Part shown: one piece after another, positions 24,733 to 33,029 of the stretch | Layout of the letters: each line of letters opens with the position of its first letter | How positions within the stretch are numbered: position 1 is the first letter of the stretch | Origin: Streptosporangium lutulentum | Lineage (GTDB): Bacteria; Actinomycetota; Actinomycetes; Streptosporangiales; Streptosporangiaceae | NCBI RefSeq assembly: GCF_030811455.1 | Contig: NZ_JAUSQU010000001.1 | Span: forward strand, 558,001-622,000 | Reading direction: 5' to 3' | DNA: 64,000 bases | Notes under the pieces: model-generated | Told to the model about the DNA's origin: nothing | Database searches by the model: none | What the model saw: only the letters and a program-made list of their open reading frames with translations | Made by a program: the position numbers and the translations under genes

Positions 24733-25472
24733 CGGACCTCCGTGCCGAGGTACGCCGACAGCGGCCACGCGGCGATCGTCTTCGGTTCGGGGGACGCGTA
24801 CGTACAGACCTTGCTGGTCCGCAGGCCGAGGCCGACCACCGCCTCGGCCAGGCGCACGCCGGCGGCGACGCCGTCGACGACCGGAACCCCCAGCCGGGCG
24901 GTTATCGCCTCGTCCAGCCCGGCCATGCCACCGCAGCCCAGGCAGATCACCTCGGCGTGGTCGAGCCGTACCGCGCGCTCGGCCTCGGCGACGATCGCCT
25001 CCATCGCCGCGGCCGGGTCGCGATCGACGTCCAGGGTGGACAACCCGCAGGAGCGGACGGAGGCGCACCGGTCGGCCAGGCCGGCGAGCCGCAGCCGGTC
25101 CTCGATGGCCCCGACGGAGCGCTGCAGGGTGGTCACCACCGAGTAGCTGCGGCCGATCAGCTGCGCGACGTGTGCCGAGCACTCCGCGATGTCCAGCACC
25201 GGGACGTCGACGATCTCCTGCACGCCCTCCCGCCCGTGCTCGCCGAACCCGGCCATCACCACCGCGTCGTACGGCTCGCCGATCGTCAGGACACGGTCCA
25301 TCACCGCCACCGCCGAGAGGTAGCTCTCCATCGCGCAGTCGATCGCCTCCGCGCCGTAGCCCGGCTGGACGGCGAGGATCTCGGTGCCGGGCGAGGCGGC
25401 GCGCCGCGCGGTCTCCGCGATGGTGGCGGTCATGGACCGTGAGGTGTTGGGATTGACGACCAGGATTCTCAT
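24729..25472 (-). CDS. Hydantoin/allantoin racemase (Asp/Glu racemase superfamily)
   Basis: A 247-residue protein beginning MRILVVNPNTSRSMTATI, the typical N-terminus of hydantoin and allantoin racemases. The C-terminal catalytic Cys lies in VICLGCGGMAGLDEAI. The first catalytic position, usually Cys in a (A/C)CFGDPG-like motif, reads AGFGEHGREG here, so one of the two thiols appears to be missing. It would interconvert the enantiomers of allantoin or a related 5-substituted hydantoin, feeding the stereospecific allantoinase encoded immediately upstream. ATG 25472 has GGAGG, and both ends overlap neighbouring genes by ATGA. Confidence 0.85.
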   Translation of the reverse strand: MRILVVNPNTSRSMTATIAETARRAASPGTEILAVQPGYGAEAIDCAMESYLSAVAVMDRVLTIGEPYDAVVMAGFGEHGREGVQEIVDVPVLDIAECSAHVAQLIGRSYSVVTTLQRSVGAIEDRLRLAGLADRCASVRSCGLSTLDVDRDPAAAMEAIVAEAERAVRLDHAEVICLGCGGMAGLDEAITARLGVPVVDGVAAGVRLAEAVVGLGLRTSKVCTYASPEPKTIAAWPLSAYLGTEVR

Positions 25473-26884
25473 GAGGCGTCCTCCAGGCGGTTCGCCGTGC
25501 GGGTCGGTAGTCGGCCTGCGGGGTGGGCCGGGTCGATGTCGCGGCCGCGCAGCCAGGTGCGGCGGACCACCCCGTAGAGGTGCCGGCCGGCGTACGGGGT
25601 GACCGGCTGGCGGTGGTGCAGTTCCTCCGGGCGCACGGTGAAGCCCTCGTCGGGGGCGAGGACGCACAGGTCGGCGTCGTACCCCGGGGCGATCCGGCCC
25701 TTGGCGGCCAGCCCCGCGAGGCGCGCCGGACGCTCGCTCATCCACCGGACGACGTCGGTCAGGGGGATCCCGCGGCGGCGGGCCTCGGTCCACACGATCG
25801 GCAGCGCGAGCTGGAGCGAGGAGATGCCGCCCCAGGCCGCGCCGAAGTCGCCGGTGTCACGGTGCTTGAGCTCCGCCGCGCAGGGCGAGTGGTCCGAGAC
25901 GACCAGGTCGAGCACGCCGCCGGACAGCCCGGACCAGAGCAGCTCCCGGTTGGCAGCGTCCCGGATCGGCGGGCAGCACGCGAACTCCGTCGCACCGTCG
26001 GGGATCTCCCCGGCGGTCAGCGACAGGTAGTGCGGGCAGGTCTCGGCGGTGATTCGCACGCCGTCGCGGCGGGCGGCCGCGATCGGTGGCAGCGCGCCGG
26101 CACCGGACAGGTGCACGATATGGGCCCGGGCCCCGGTCACGCGGGCGGCCTCGATCACCGCGGCGACGGCGGCCTCCTCCACCCGTGCCGGTCGCGAGTC
26201 CAGGAAATCCGCGTAGCGGCGCCCCCGCGGCGCCGGGCAGTCCGCGAGTTCGGCGTCGCTCTCGGCGTGGACGAGCAGGACGCCGTCGAACCGGCGCAGG
26301 GCCCGCATCGCCGTCACGAGCCCGGCCGGTGAGAGCGGGGGGAGGTCCGGCGCCCCGGAGTCGGCCAGGAAGCACTTGAAACCCAGCACTCCCGCCCGGT
26401 GCAGCGCCTCCAGCTCTCCGGTGTTGCCGGGGGTCACCCCGGCCCAGAAGCCCACGTCGACGTGGCACCGCCCGGTGGCCGCCGCCCGCTTGACCTCCAG
26501 CGCCGCCACGTCGACCGTGGCCGGGACGCTGTCCACCGGCATGTCGACGAGCGTGGTGATCCCGCCCGCGGCGGCGGCGCGGGTCGCGGTGTCGAACCCC
26601 TCCCAGTCGGTGTGGCCCGGTTCGCCGATGTGCACGTGCGAGTCGACCAGGCCGGGCAGCAGCACCACGTCCGGGCCGAGCTCGATCACCTGAGCGGCGG
26701 CTCCCGCCGGGGCCCGGGAGGGGAGGACCTCGACGGCGACGATCCGCCCGTCCCGCACGGACACGGTGGCCGGTACCTCGCCGTGATCGGTGACCGCCCG
26801 GGAGGCCCGGATCACCAGGTCCGGCGGCCGGCTCCGCACTGCCGCCCCGGGCGGGGCCGCCGGAGTGCCGGAAGGCGGGCTCAT
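25469..26884 (-). CDS. allB: Allantoinase
   Basis: A 471-residue cyclic amidohydrolase. Metal-site residues of the dihydropyrimidinase/allantoinase family are visible: GLVDSHVHIGEPG (HxH), the bridging carboxylated Lys in GFKCFLADSG, VHAESD, HIVHLSGAGAL, and SDHSPCAAELK, the last being characteristic of allantoinases. It opens the hydantoin ring of allantoin to give allantoate, the substrate of the allantoicase two genes downstream. The N-terminal ~20 Pro/Ala-rich residues are unusual but harmless. ATG 26884 follows the LOG gene stop by one base. Confidence 0.92.
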   Translation of the reverse strand: MSPPSGTPAAPPGAAVRSRPPDLVIRASRAVTDHGEVPATVSVRDGRIVAVEVLPSRAPAGAAAQVIELGPDVVLLPGLVDSHVHIGEPGHTDWEGFDTATRAAAAGGITTLVDMPVDSVPATVDVAALEVKRAAATGRCHVDVGFWAGVTPGNTGELEALHRAGVLGFKCFLADSGAPDLPPLSPAGLVTAMRALRRFDGVLLVHAESDAELADCPAPRGRRYADFLDSRPARVEEAAVAAVIEAARVTGARAHIVHLSGAGALPPIAAARRDGVRITAETCPHYLSLTAGEIPDGATEFACCPPIRDAANRELLWSGLSGGVLDLVVSDHSPCAAELKHRDTGDFGAAWGGISSLQLALPIVWTEARRRGIPLTDVVRWMSERPARLAGLAAKGRIAPGYDADLCVLAPDEGFTVRPEELHHRQPVTPYAGRHLYGVVRRTWLRGRDIDPAHPAGRLPTRTANRLEDAS

Positions 26885-26885
26885 G

Positions 26886-27479
26886 TCAGCCCCGGGGCGC
26901 CGGGACGACGGCCGGGCCGCCGGCCAGAACCCGTTCCAGAAGGAGCACGGCCTCGCCGGTGTCCTCGGCCACGGGGGCCAGCCGCAGGTCGTCGGCGCCG
27001 ATGACCAGTTCGGCCGCGAACGCCTCCCGCAGCCGGCGCCATCGCGGGCCGAGCAGCACCAGCCGGGCGGCGCCGGGCTCGGTCTGCAGGGCGGACCAGA
27101 CCACGGCCGCCTCGCCGAGCGTGCCCACCCCGCCGGCCAGCGCCACCACCGCGTCGGCGGTGAGCAGGTGGCGCAATCGCTGCGCGTAGTCGTCGGCCCA
27201 GCGCAGCTCGGTGCACCACGGGCTCGGAGTGAGCTCGGCCCACCCCCGCATCGGCAGCCCGATCACCGTCGCGCCCGCCTCCCCGGCGCCTCGCGCGGCG
27301 GCGCCCATCAGCCCGCCGTACCCGCCGGTCATCACCCGCCAGCCCCGGCCGCCGAGGGCCGAGCCGAGGGCGAGGGCCTCCCGCCAGGCCGGGTCGGGCT
27401 CCTCCAGCCGCGCCGATCCGATGACCGCCACGAGGGGCGGCCCCGGCGGCGTCTCATCCGGCGACGAGCTGGTATCCAC
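26886..27479 (-). CDS. LOG family (SLOG/TIGR00725-like) protein
   Basis: A 197-residue Rossmann-like protein. VAVIGSAR, TGGYGGLMGAAARGA and AGGVGTLGEAAVVWSAL correspond to the conserved nucleotide-binding motifs of the LOG family, where the last is usually PGGxGTxxE. Classical LOG enzymes are cytokinin nucleoside-5'-monophosphate phosphoribohydrolases; others in this superfamily bind nucleotides as sensors. The Pro to Ala change makes catalysis less certain. GTG 27479 is the start, overlapping the phosphoesterase gene by 26 bases. A role in a purine or ureide pathway is attractive but is inference. Confidence 0.8.
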   Translation of the reverse strand: MDTSSSPDETPPGPPLVAVIGSARLEEPDPAWREALALGSALGGRGWRVMTGGYGGLMGAAARGAGEAGATVIGLPMRGWAELTPSPWCTELRWADDYAQRLRHLLTADAVVALAGGVGTLGEAAVVWSALQTEPGAARLVLLGPRWRRLREAFAAELVIGADDLRLAPVAEDTGEAVLLLERVLAGGPAVVPAPRG

Positions 27480-28413
27480 GGAGCCCCTTCCTGGTGGAGA
27501 GGGTGATCAGCGCGCCGCGCAGCACGCCCTCCGAGTACTCGCTGCCGGGATTGATGGAACGGGAACGGCCGATGCCGGCCTCGCCGCGGGATTCGTGGAT
27601 GTGCCCGTGCAGGCCCAGAAGCGGCTGGTAGGTGGCCATCGCGTCGCGTACGGCCTGCGATCCGACCCCGGTGATCACAGGGCTGCCGGACTTCAGCACC
27701 GGCCGGAACTCCGCGTCCAGGGCCATGGCCTGGTCGATCGGGGTGTCCTTGGGCGGCACGTGCAGGTTGAAGATCGCCTTGGACGGGTCGGGGACCTTGA
27801 CGGCCTCGCGGTTGATGCGCTCGGCCAGCTGGTCCTCCGGCAGTTCCCTGGGGGAGTCCCAGGGGGTCGGGTTGGAGTAGCCGACCGAGATCATCGTGAA
27901 GCCGCCGGGCAGCTCCACGAGCTGTCCTTCCGGGTTGATCAGCATGTCGGAGGAGCCGAGCACGTCGTCGACGAAGAGCGGGTCGTCGTTTCCCGGCGCG
28001 AGCAGGCACATGATCCCGGTGCCCGCCAGCCGCTCCTCGGCGAGCGACATCCACGCCGACAGCGTCTCGTGCATGTATTTGCGGAAGGTCTCCTGGACCA
28101 GCTCGGGGCGGTCGCGGAACTCGGCGATCTGGTCGGGGGTGGTGTCGTAGGCGTAGAAGCCCGCGTCGGCGATCAGCTTCCGCAGGGCGGGCAGCTCCTC
28201 GGCCCCGACCTCCCGGTCCCGGCCGAACAGGTGCGACCGGTATCTCCCGCCGGTGCCCTCGACGATCGGCACCAGCATCTTGCCGGTGATGTCCCCACCC
28301 ATGATCAGCACGTCGGCGCCGTAGAACTTGCCGGCGTTGACGAACTTGCGGAAGCAGCGGTCCGAACCGTGGATGTCCGTGGCAAAAAAGAGCTTGACCT
28401 CACGACTGCGCAT
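27454..28413 (-). CDS. Calcineurin-like metallophosphoesterase
   Basis: A 319-residue phosphoesterase with the full set of metal-ligand motifs: DIHGS near the N-terminus, GGDITG, the catalytic GNDD (in LLAPGNDDPLFVDD), and the C-terminal LHGHIHES, with an additional FNLHVPP His. The chain starts at ATG 28413 because GGAGG lies eight bases before it; an ATG at 28434 is in frame but lies in the previous gene. It overlaps the nucleotidyltransferase-like gene by 14 bases. The substrate is unknown; a phosphosugar or nucleotide made by the cluster's kinase or transferase is plausible. Confidence 0.85.
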   Translation of the reverse strand: MRSREVKLFFATDIHGSDRCFRKFVNAGKFYGADVLIMGGDITGKMLVPIVEGTGGRYRSHLFGRDREVGAEELPALRKLIADAGFYAYDTTPDQIAEFRDRPELVQETFRKYMHETLSAWMSLAEERLAGTGIMCLLAPGNDDPLFVDDVLGSSDMLINPEGQLVELPGGFTMISVGYSNPTPWDSPRELPEDQLAERINREAVKVPDPSKAIFNLHVPPKDTPIDQAMALDAEFRPVLKSGSPVITGVGSQAVRDAMATYQPLLGLHGHIHESRGEAGIGRSRSINPGSEYSEGVLRGALITLSTRKGLRGYQLVAG

Positions 28414-29185
28414 CGATCGGCCCTCCAATCTCATCGGGGAGGTCGTACCAGGCCATGCGGCGGCCCACCGTGTTGCGGGCCCGCCACTTCAGCGACTTGG
28501 GGGCCGCGGCGAGCACGTCGCCGATCCCGCGCGCCCGGCCGGTGACGGTCTCGGCCTCGGCGGGGTCGAGCAGCTCGGCGGCGAGGGCGGGAAGCCGGGC
28601 GAGGTTGTCGGTGAAGGTGGTGTACCAGCCCCAGTCGGCGCTCGTGATCCTGACCAGCCGGTCGGTGCTGACGTGGTCGTTCTCCGCGGGCACGTCCGGG
28701 GCCCCGACCTCGTGGGTCAGCAGGATCGTCAGCGCGTCGGTGAGATCTTTGCGGTTGACCTCCACCACCTGCAGTTTGGTGAGCAGGAGGTCGGCGGGCG
28801 CGAGCGTCGCCGGATGCAGGGAGAGCCGGTCGGCGAGATCCATGCTGTGGCACATCTGGAAGCCGCCCACGAACACGTCCAGCTTGCGGTCGTTGGGCTC
28901 GTCGGTGAAGAGCATCCGCCGGTCGCCGCGCATGTTGTTGAACCGGACGTTGGGCACGTAGCCGAGCGCCGTCATGGCCGCCCGGAACGCCTTGCCCTCC
29001 TTGGGATGGATCACCACGTCGATGTCGCCGTAGTCGCGGCGCAGCGCGGCCGGCACGTCGCGGTGCCGGTGCCGGGCGACGGCGAGGCCGCCGATGAGGC
29101 GTACGGCCAGGTGGAGCTCGGCGAACGCGGCGGTGAGCCGGGTCGCCTCGGCCTCGATGTCGGCCAGTGGAACGGCAGTGGTCAT
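28400..29185 (-). CDS. Nucleotidyltransferase-like protein
   Basis: A 261-residue protein. The first ~110 residues match the nucleotidyltransferase fold: helix, then RLIGGLAVARHRH, followed by the acidic strand RRDYGDIDVVIHPKEG, which supplies the metal-binding DxD. A later Asp strand is in KLDVFVGGFQM. The C-terminal half (PADLLLTKLQVVEVNRKDLTDA) resembles AbiEii/HEPN-substrate-type NTases that act on small substrates or nucleic acid. The specific reaction is unknown. ATG 29185 overlaps the PfkB-SIS stop (ATGA), and the stop overlaps the phosphoesterase start, so it is tightly embedded in the operon. Confidence 0.75.
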   Translation of the reverse strand: MTTAVPLADIEAEATRLTAAFAELHLAVRLIGGLAVARHRHRDVPAALRRDYGDIDVVIHPKEGKAFRAAMTALGYVPNVRFNNMRGDRRMLFTDEPNDRKLDVFVGGFQMCHSMDLADRLSLHPATLAPADLLLTKLQVVEVNRKDLTDALTILLTHEVGAPDVPAENDHVSTDRLVRITSADWGWYTTFTDNLARLPALAAELLDPAEAETVTGRARGIGDVLAAAPKSLKWRARNTVGRRMAWYDLPDEIGGPIDAQS

Positions 29186-31236
29186 GCCGGCTCTCCAATC
29201 ACGATGCGGTGGATCGTGTCGTAGTGCTCGGTCTTCGCCGCCTCGCTGGGGAAGTTGTAGCTCTTCTTGCCCAGCACCTCGGCGAGGTGGAAACCGATCA
29301 GGCTCAGCGGCAGCGCCGCGAGCAGGGGCGAGAACTCCTCGGGCACGCGGGCGGCCAGCGGCAGGTGCAGCGCGGGCAGCTCCGGGGCGACGTCGCTGAT
29401 GACGATCGGGTGGGCCCCGATGAAGTCCAGCTCGCTGAGGATCTCCCCGGCCCGGTCGGCGCTGGCCCCGGAGGGGGCCACCAGGACCACCGGCGTGCCG
29501 GCCGAGCTGACGAAATACTCCTCGTGCGCCCACTCCTCGATGTTGGTGCTCACCCCGACCACCTGCGGGCCCTCGAACAGTTTGGCCGCCCCGAACTTCG
29601 CGGAGGACTCGTTGGGCCCCGCCCCGAGGAAGGTGATCCAGCCGTGCCCGGCCAGCGACCGCGCCGCCTTGTCCGCCGGTCCGGCGTTGTCCGCCAGGGT
29701 CCGCTCGGCCAGTTCCGGTACGGCCCGCAGCGCGGCGCGCGCGGCGCGGACGCCGCGGCCCCGGGCCTCCGCCCAGCGCAGCGCGAGGTCGTCCAGGGTG
29801 GCGACCATGCTGAGATAGGTGCTGGTGCCGGGGGAGAAGCCCAGGGTCGGCACGTCGATCGGCAGCACGAGCTCGGCCGCCTCGGCCAGCGCGCCGCCCC
29901 GGTTGTTGGTCAGCGCGACGGTCAGGTGCCCGAACCGGCGCGCCTGCATCGCCGCCTCGGTGGTGCGGCCGACCTTGCCGGAGAACGACACGCACACCAC
30001 CGCGCTCCGCTCCGGCAGGTAACGCACCTGGTAGCGGGCGAAGTCGAGGGCGTGCACGGCGCTCGCGGAGATCCCGGTGTGCCGCTGGAAAGCCAGCGCC
30101 GTGGCCAGGCCGGCGAAGTAGGAGTCGCCGCAGCCGACCATGAAGAGGTGTTCGACGCCGCGGCCGGTCAGGATCCGGGCGATCCGCTGCACCTGTCCGT
30201 CCGGGTCGGCCAGGTGCCGGGCGATCACGTCCGGGATCATGGCGATCTCCCGGCGCATGACGTCGATGTCGTACGGCGTCGCGGACGGCTCGCCGATGCG
30301 CGCGGCACCGGCCGTCAGGTCCGCGAACCGCTGCCGGGCGGTCTCCGGGTCGAGCCGGGCCAGGGCCAGCGAGCCGAACTCCTCCACCGCCCACGCCGCG
30401 GTCGCCGCGCCGCGCCGAACGGCCTCGGGCAGCGACAGGCCCGCGCCCAGGGCGGCGGCCATCGCCCCGCAGAAGGTGTCGCCGGCGCCGGTGGTGTCGA
30501 CCGCGTCCGCCGGGTAGGCGCCGACGCGCTCGACCTCGGGCAGACCCTCGGCGTCGATCAGGGCGCCCTCGGCTCCCAGCTTCACCACCACGGCGCGGAC
30601 GCCCCGCCGCCGCAGCTCCGCCGCGGCCCGGACCGGGTCGTCGTAGCCGGCCAGAGCGGCCAGCTCCTCCCTGCTGGGGACGAACACGTCGGTCCGCGTC
30701 GCCAGCTCCACGACGGCGTCGGGGTCGGCCCAGTCCTCGTGGGTGTCCAGCGTGATCAGCGCGCCCGGGGCGTGCGCCCTGATGTGCTCGACGAGCTCGG
30801 CCGCCGCGGGCAGCGGCATGGCCGCGACGTGCACCACCGGGGCCGGGTCGCCGAGCAGCAGGCTCTCCGGGATGTCGCCGGGCCGTACCGCCACCTGCTT
30901 GGAACGTTCCGAAGGGGTGCGGTAGAGCCAGTGTCTCCGCCCGTCCTCCTCGTAGACCACCCAGTTGCGGACCGTGGGACCGTCGACGGTCCGCACCCCG
31001 GAGGTGTCCACCTCCAGGCGGCCGAGGGTGTCCATGATCGCGGGTGGGAGATCGTCGCCACGCCTGGCGACGATCCCCGTCTCCGGATTCCACAGCCGCG
31101 CCGCGAGCACCGCGTAGACCGCGTTGCCGCCGGGGCTGGCCATCCGCACCGTACCGTCGGACCGGACGATGTCGTCGATGGTGAGGTTGCCGATGACCAG
31201 CACTCGCCGAGTGCCCGCCGTACCGGTCGGATGCAT
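29182..31236 (-). CDS. PfkB-family sugar kinase fused to a SIS (GlmS/FrlB-like) domain
   Basis: A 684-residue bifunctional protein. Residues ~10-300 are a PfkB/ribokinase-type kinase with MASPGGNAVYA near the start and the catalytic DTTGAGDTFCGA (anion hole and base Asp) near 250. Residues ~340-684 are two SIS folds as in the isomerase half of GlmS and in fructosamine deglycases: VGCGDSYFAGLA, CVSFSGKVGRTTEA, FSPGTSTYLSM, then FLGAGPNESSAKFGAAKLFE and a GKKSYNFPSEA C-terminus. No glutaminase domain is present. In E. coli, frlD (PfkB kinase) and frlB (SIS deglycase) are separate genes for Amadori products; here both activities seem fused. The overlap with the downstream gene is ATGA. Confidence 0.88.
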   Translation of the reverse strand: MHPTGTAGTRRVLVIGNLTIDDIVRSDGTVRMASPGGNAVYAVLAARLWNPETGIVARRGDDLPPAIMDTLGRLEVDTSGVRTVDGPTVRNWVVYEEDGRRHWLYRTPSERSKQVAVRPGDIPESLLLGDPAPVVHVAAMPLPAAAELVEHIRAHAPGALITLDTHEDWADPDAVVELATRTDVFVPSREELAALAGYDDPVRAAAELRRRGVRAVVVKLGAEGALIDAEGLPEVERVGAYPADAVDTTGAGDTFCGAMAAALGAGLSLPEAVRRGAATAAWAVEEFGSLALARLDPETARQRFADLTAGAARIGEPSATPYDIDVMRREIAMIPDVIARHLADPDGQVQRIARILTGRGVEHLFMVGCGDSYFAGLATALAFQRHTGISASAVHALDFARYQVRYLPERSAVVCVSFSGKVGRTTEAAMQARRFGHLTVALTNNRGGALAEAAELVLPIDVPTLGFSPGTSTYLSMVATLDDLALRWAEARGRGVRAARAALRAVPELAERTLADNAGPADKAARSLAGHGWITFLGAGPNESSAKFGAAKLFEGPQVVGVSTNIEEWAHEEYFVSSAGTPVVLVAPSGASADRAGEILSELDFIGAHPIVISDVAPELPALHLPLAARVPEEFSPLLAALPLSLIGFHLAEVLGKKSYNFPSEAAKTEHYDTIHRIVIGEPA

Positions 31237-31278
31237 CTGAGAAACTCCTTCGTGATCGTCAGGCGGATGGGGCGGAGG

Positions 31279-32958
31279 TCATTCCGGCGGGATCTCCCGG
31301 AAGACCAGGCTGAGGTCCACGCCCCGCCTGCGGTTGATCAGGCGGGCCGCGACGTACCAGACGACCCCGGTGACGACCACGCCGAACATGAACCACAGCG
31401 AGAGCTGCCGGGTGACCGCGAACGTCGAGTTGATCGTGTTGTTGGCTATGAACATGACCATCAGCGTGCCGAGGGCGAGCACGCCGCCCGCTCCGGCCAG
31501 CGCCACGGCGGGGATGCCGAACACCCGCTTCCCGCCCGCCGACTCCCAGACGCCGGGCAGCCGGTACGGGAACACCACGCCGGCCAGCGCCACGACGATG
31601 AACGCCAGGATCTGGGCCAGCAGGGCGCCCAGCAGGCTGGCGTCGGACCAGTTGACCAGCGCGATGAGCGCGATCTCGCCGGTGACGGCGCACAGCGCGA
31701 TGGCCTTCACCGGGGTGTGGAACCGCTCGCTGACCTCACCCAGCTTCTGCGGCACCGTACGGTCCAGCGACCAGGCGAGCATGTAACGGGTGGCCTGCAT
31801 CGTCGACAGCGGGGTGCCCATCACCGCCCAGATCACAAAACCGACGCCGAGGATGAGCAGCAGGACGACGTTGTGCGTCAGCAGCGCGGCCAGGAAGTTG
31901 AAGCCGGGGGGCAGGCCCGCGGGAAGTCCGAGGGCGCCGGGGTCGGCGTTGGAGAGGTACCCCAGGCTGCCCAGCCACTGGGAGCTGACGTGGCTGGTGA
32001 GCACGAGCGTGATCAGGGCGAGCACGAGGCCGTTGACCAGCACGCCGCCGACCATCGCCCGGTACTGGGTCTTGGAGGCGCGCTTGATCTCGCCGCCGAT
32101 CTGCGCGGAGCCCTGCGCGTAGCCGACCACGAAGAACACCCACGGCAGCATCAGCACGGTGTCGGCGAGGCTGAACGGCGCGCTGTTGCCGGTGTAGCCG
32201 GCCTTCTCCGCCGCCGGGATGATCTGGTTGAAGGTCAGCCCGTGGTTGCCGCGGGCGAACTCGTTCCAGCCGGCGGAGATGTGCCCGCCCTTGAAGAGCA
32301 GGAGCGCGAAGGAGAGCAGCAGGCTGAGACCGGCGATCGCGAAGAGGAACTTCTGCCACCGCCAGTACCGCTGCCCGCCCGCCGCGATGAGCACGCCGAA
32401 GCCGACGGTGATGATCGTGCCCAGCCCGAGGACCCACCACTGGGTGGTGACGCCGAACAGGTCGTGCTTGCCGAGCAGGCCGTTGCTCATGTTCAGCCAG
32501 ACCGGCTGGCCGGTGACCGAGGTCAGCGTGGCCAGCGCCGCCGGGACCGCGAAGGTCAGCGCGAAGTAGGCGTTGAACCCGATCCAGAAGAAGATCATCC
32601 AGAGGCCCTGGCTCCACGAGAGCAGGAAGCCGACGATCGGGTGCAGGGTCCGGCTGACGAAGACGTAGTCCCCGCCGGAACGGGGCATGGCGGCGGAGAA
32701 CTCGGCATACACCCGGAGCAGCGTGAACGCCATCAGCAACGTGCCGATGACCACCGCGAGCAGCATGTTGCCGCCCGAGAACGCGGTCTGCGCCTGGAGG
32801 AACAGGTAGACGCCGCCGACCGCGACGTTCATTCCAAAGGTGTTCATGACGAAGGCGTCGAAGAACGACACCTCGCGGATGAGTCCGGTGGCGTTGCGGA
32901 CGAAGACGCCGGCCTGCCTGTCGGAAGAGGACGCCGGTAGTTTGATCGGTGTGGCCAC
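31279..32958 (-). CDS. APC-superfamily amino acid/amine permease
   Basis: A 559-residue permease with about 12 membrane helices. The N-terminal APC region reads GLIREVSFFDAFVMNTFGMN with the family's unwound helix-1, followed by SAAMPRSGGDYVFVSRTLHP, a strong APC motif (E-x-PRSGGxY). The charged loop GGEIKRASKTQYRAM and the late segment VPQKLGEVSERFHTPVKA are also typical. The substrate cannot be read from sequence; the position between a UTRA regulator and a PfkB-SIS protein matches FrlA, the fructoselysine permease. GTG 32958 is chosen because GAGAGGGG precedes it; the frame is open further upstream without a good site. Confidence 0.88.
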   Translation of the reverse strand: MATPIKLPASSSDRQAGVFVRNATGLIREVSFFDAFVMNTFGMNVAVGGVYLFLQAQTAFSGGNMLLAVVIGTLLMAFTLLRVYAEFSAAMPRSGGDYVFVSRTLHPIVGFLLSWSQGLWMIFFWIGFNAYFALTFAVPAALATLTSVTGQPVWLNMSNGLLGKHDLFGVTTQWWVLGLGTIITVGFGVLIAAGGQRYWRWQKFLFAIAGLSLLLSFALLLFKGGHISAGWNEFARGNHGLTFNQIIPAAEKAGYTGNSAPFSLADTVLMLPWVFFVVGYAQGSAQIGGEIKRASKTQYRAMVGGVLVNGLVLALITLVLTSHVSSQWLGSLGYLSNADPGALGLPAGLPPGFNFLAALLTHNVVLLLILGVGFVIWAVMGTPLSTMQATRYMLAWSLDRTVPQKLGEVSERFHTPVKAIALCAVTGEIALIALVNWSDASLLGALLAQILAFIVVALAGVVFPYRLPGVWESAGGKRVFGIPAVALAGAGGVLALGTLMVMFIANNTINSTFAVTRQLSLWFMFGVVVTGVVWYVAARLINRRRGVDLSLVFREIPPE

Positions 32959-33029
32959 GGCAATGGCCCCTCTCTGTCGAGCGGTGAAGCGGTGGAGCGA
33001 TGGAGTAGGGCAGCCGTGAAGCCGCCGGG

